Below, piece after piece: positions 6,830 through 8,059 of a stretch of 8,059 bases of DNA (position 1 is the first letter of the stretch; each line of letters opens with the position of its first letter). Source of the stretch: a bacterium (GTDB lineage Bacteria; JALSQH01); assembly GCA_027004335.1 (NCBI GenBank), contig JALTID010000036.1, positions 6,278 to 14,336 of the forward strand, written 5' to 3'. The notes beneath the pieces were generated by a model. The model worked only from the letters and a program-made list of their open reading frames with translations, searched no databases and was not told the DNA's origin. A program made the translations under genes and the position numbers.

Positions 6830-8059
6830 AATTCTTTTTATTAATTCTTCAAGGGCAATCAAGGAGAAAACGCTCCATGCCTGAGAGGGTGCACCTTTTG
6901 GGACCAACGGATTTAACCCATCATAAAGTTCAGGTATTGAAGCATATTCTCCACTCATAATCTTTTCTCTGAACACTCCCGCAATCTTCTCAATGGATTC
7001 TCTGACTCTTTTCCTATCTTTTTCCACTTTTAAAAGCAATTTCCCATAAAACATAAGCAAAAACGGCCATACACTCCCCTGATGGTAGGCAAGATCCCTC
7101 TGCTTCTGATTCCCTATGTACTTATTTTTAAAAGCTGAATGCTCTGGTGAGAGAGTTCTTAATCCAAAAGGGGTAAGAAGTTTCTCTGTGGCAATTTTTA
7201 AAATTAATCTGTTTATTTCCCCTGTAAAAACATCAAAAGGAAGGGAGGCAGCAATTACCATATTGGGCCTTGTTTCTCTCACTGGATTATCATCCTGATC
7301 AAGCCTGTCAGCAACAAGCCCGGGCAAAACAAATTTTTTCATTGAATCAAGAATCTTATCTGAAAGCTCTTCAATATCCTGGAGGGCAGCTGTAAAATGA
7401 CCATCCCTGAATATCTGATTCATCTTTATACCAATTTTTTCCGACATGCCAATAAAAGCCTTCAGAGCGTTATACCACAAAGCATTTATTTCAACAGGTT
7501 TACCATGACGGGGCGTTACAGGTTTTCCATACACCTTTGCATCCATCCATGTAAGGGCATGGTAACCCTCTCTAATTCTTATCAGACCATCTTCGTCGGT
7601 AAAAAACTTTAAAGAAGGATTGAGAAAGTAATTTAAAATTATTTTTTTTGAAAATTCCCACAATTCTCTATAATCTTCATCAAGAAATTGATATGCTCTT
7701 AAAACAAACCAAAGAGATGAGTCCACGGTATCATAATTAATTCCCTCACCGTTTTCACCAATCATATTGGGGACAATCCCTCTTTTTATCCTCTCTCCGT
7801 ATCTTTTCAGTACATTTCTGGCAATTATCTTCCCATCAGGTAAATACTTCAACCCTTCAAGAGAAATCATACTATCCCTGCCCCAGCAAAAAAACCAGGG
7901 ATAACCAGCTATAATATCTTCACCCTTATAGATAAAATCCTTGCCGGCAAGGAGAAGGATCCTGCTATAGGCAATTTTATCAAATTGATACGGATGATCT
8001 TCCAAGCTGTGGGAAGTTAAAAACTCCATCTTGTCCTCTGGCTCCGGATAATCAGCATA
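6827..8059 (-). CDS. Glycogen debranching enzyme, C-terminal GH133-type domain (5' part beyond the window)
   Basis: Removes alpha-1,6 branch stubs from glycogen (amylo-alpha-1,6-glucosidase, GDE_C / GH133). Residues here are counted from the first ATG (8029). GYPWFFCWGRDSMI (42-55) is the family signature. Then come GIVPNMI (84-90), NYDTVDSSLWFV (98-109), LTWMDAK (159-165) with acidic D163, TPRHGKPVEINALWYNAL (172-189), RPNMVIAASLPF (254-265), LRTLSP (290-295), QRDLAYHQGSVWPF (310-323), PELYDG (366-371) and GAPSQAWSV (379-387). The expected (alpha/alpha)6 barrel is complete. The frame stays open past that ATG for ten more codons to the right edge, and two-domain bacterial enzymes are about 640-680 residues, so a GDE_N domain of roughly 250 residues probably lies outside. 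An SD-like AGAGG 5 nt before the 8029 ATG leaves a stand-alone domain possible. It is the first gene of the operon seen here; the promoter would be upstream of the window. Confidence 0.93.
   Translation of the reverse strand, partial: YADYPEPEDKMEFLTSHSLEDHPYQFDKIAYSRILLLAGKDFIYKGEDIIAGYPWFFCWGRDSMISLEGLKYLPDGKIIARNVLKRYGERIKRGIVPNMIGENGEGINYDTVDSSLWFVLRAYQFLDEDYRELWEFSKKIILNYFLNPSLKFFTDEDGLIRIREGYHALTWMDAKVYGKPVTPRHGKPVEINALWYNALKAFIGMSEKIGIKMNQIFRDGHFTAALQDIEELSDKILDSMKKFVLPGLVADRLDQDDNPVRETRPNMVIAASLPFDVFTGEINRLILKIATEKLLTPFGLRTLSPEHSAFKNKYIGNQKQRDLAYHQGSVWPFLLMFYGKLLLKVEKDRKRVRESIEKIAGVFREKIMSGEYASIPELYDGLNPLVPKGAPSQAWSVFSLIALEELIKRI

Noticed and set aside
1-8059. Mobile elements, tRNA/rRNA genes, CRISPR repeats, phage or defence genes.
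   Set aside because: No terminal repeats, transposase motifs, tRNA-like cloverleaf, spaced direct repeats or defence domains were seen by eye; nearly every base is accounted for by the five carbohydrate genes.

Overview
The window is a compact alpha-glucan (glycogen) metabolism locus. It holds five protein genes, effectively no intergenic DNA, and no RNA gene, mobile element, CRISPR array or long repeat that I could see. The DNA is AT-rich (about 33-42% GC in the lines I counted). Arginine is written mostly as AGA/AGG, the coding strands are purine-rich, the proteins are charged and low in cysteine, and strong Shine-Dalgarno sites precede the internal genes. This fits a thermophilic bacterium or a related candidate phylum. 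The host lineage is inference; a methanogen-like archaeon cannot be excluded from this window alone.

Layout. Positions 39-1796 (+) encode a 585-residue GT-B glycosyltransferase resembling glycogen synthases. Everything else is on the minus strand and reads from right to left as one unit: a glycogen debranching enzyme C-terminal (GH133-type) domain cut by the right edge (8059-6827), a GT4/GT5-like glycosyltransferase with a GTG start (6817-5528), a GH57 glycosidase/glucanotransferase (5528-4314), and a DUF3417-type alpha-glucan phosphorylase (4324-1778). The junctions are a 9-nt gap, a 1-nt TAATG overlap and an 11-nt overlap, each with a purine-rich ribosome site, so the four genes are almost certainly an operon with coupled translation. 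The phosphorylase and the plus-strand transferase run tail to tail and overlap by 19 nt.

How the genes fit together (inference from families). The two GT-B enzymes could extend alpha-1,4-glucan. GlgP would release glucose-1-phosphate from chain ends, the debranching enzyme would clear alpha-1,6 branch stubs, and the GH57 enzyme would trim or re-arrange chains. No protein has a visible signal peptide or membrane segment, so the store is cytoplasmic. No ADP-glucose pyrophosphorylase or branching enzyme is present here. The debranching enzyme / GT / GH57 trio with a phosphorylase and a GT3-like synthase resembles, from memory, glycogen loci of Bacteroidetes-type bacteria. The most unusual points are the plus-strand transferase, which mixes GT3-like and GT4/5-like traits, and the contrast between the two transferases: only the plus-strand one keeps the lysine of the classical Lys-x-Gly-Gly donor loop. 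I did not find a clearly new system.
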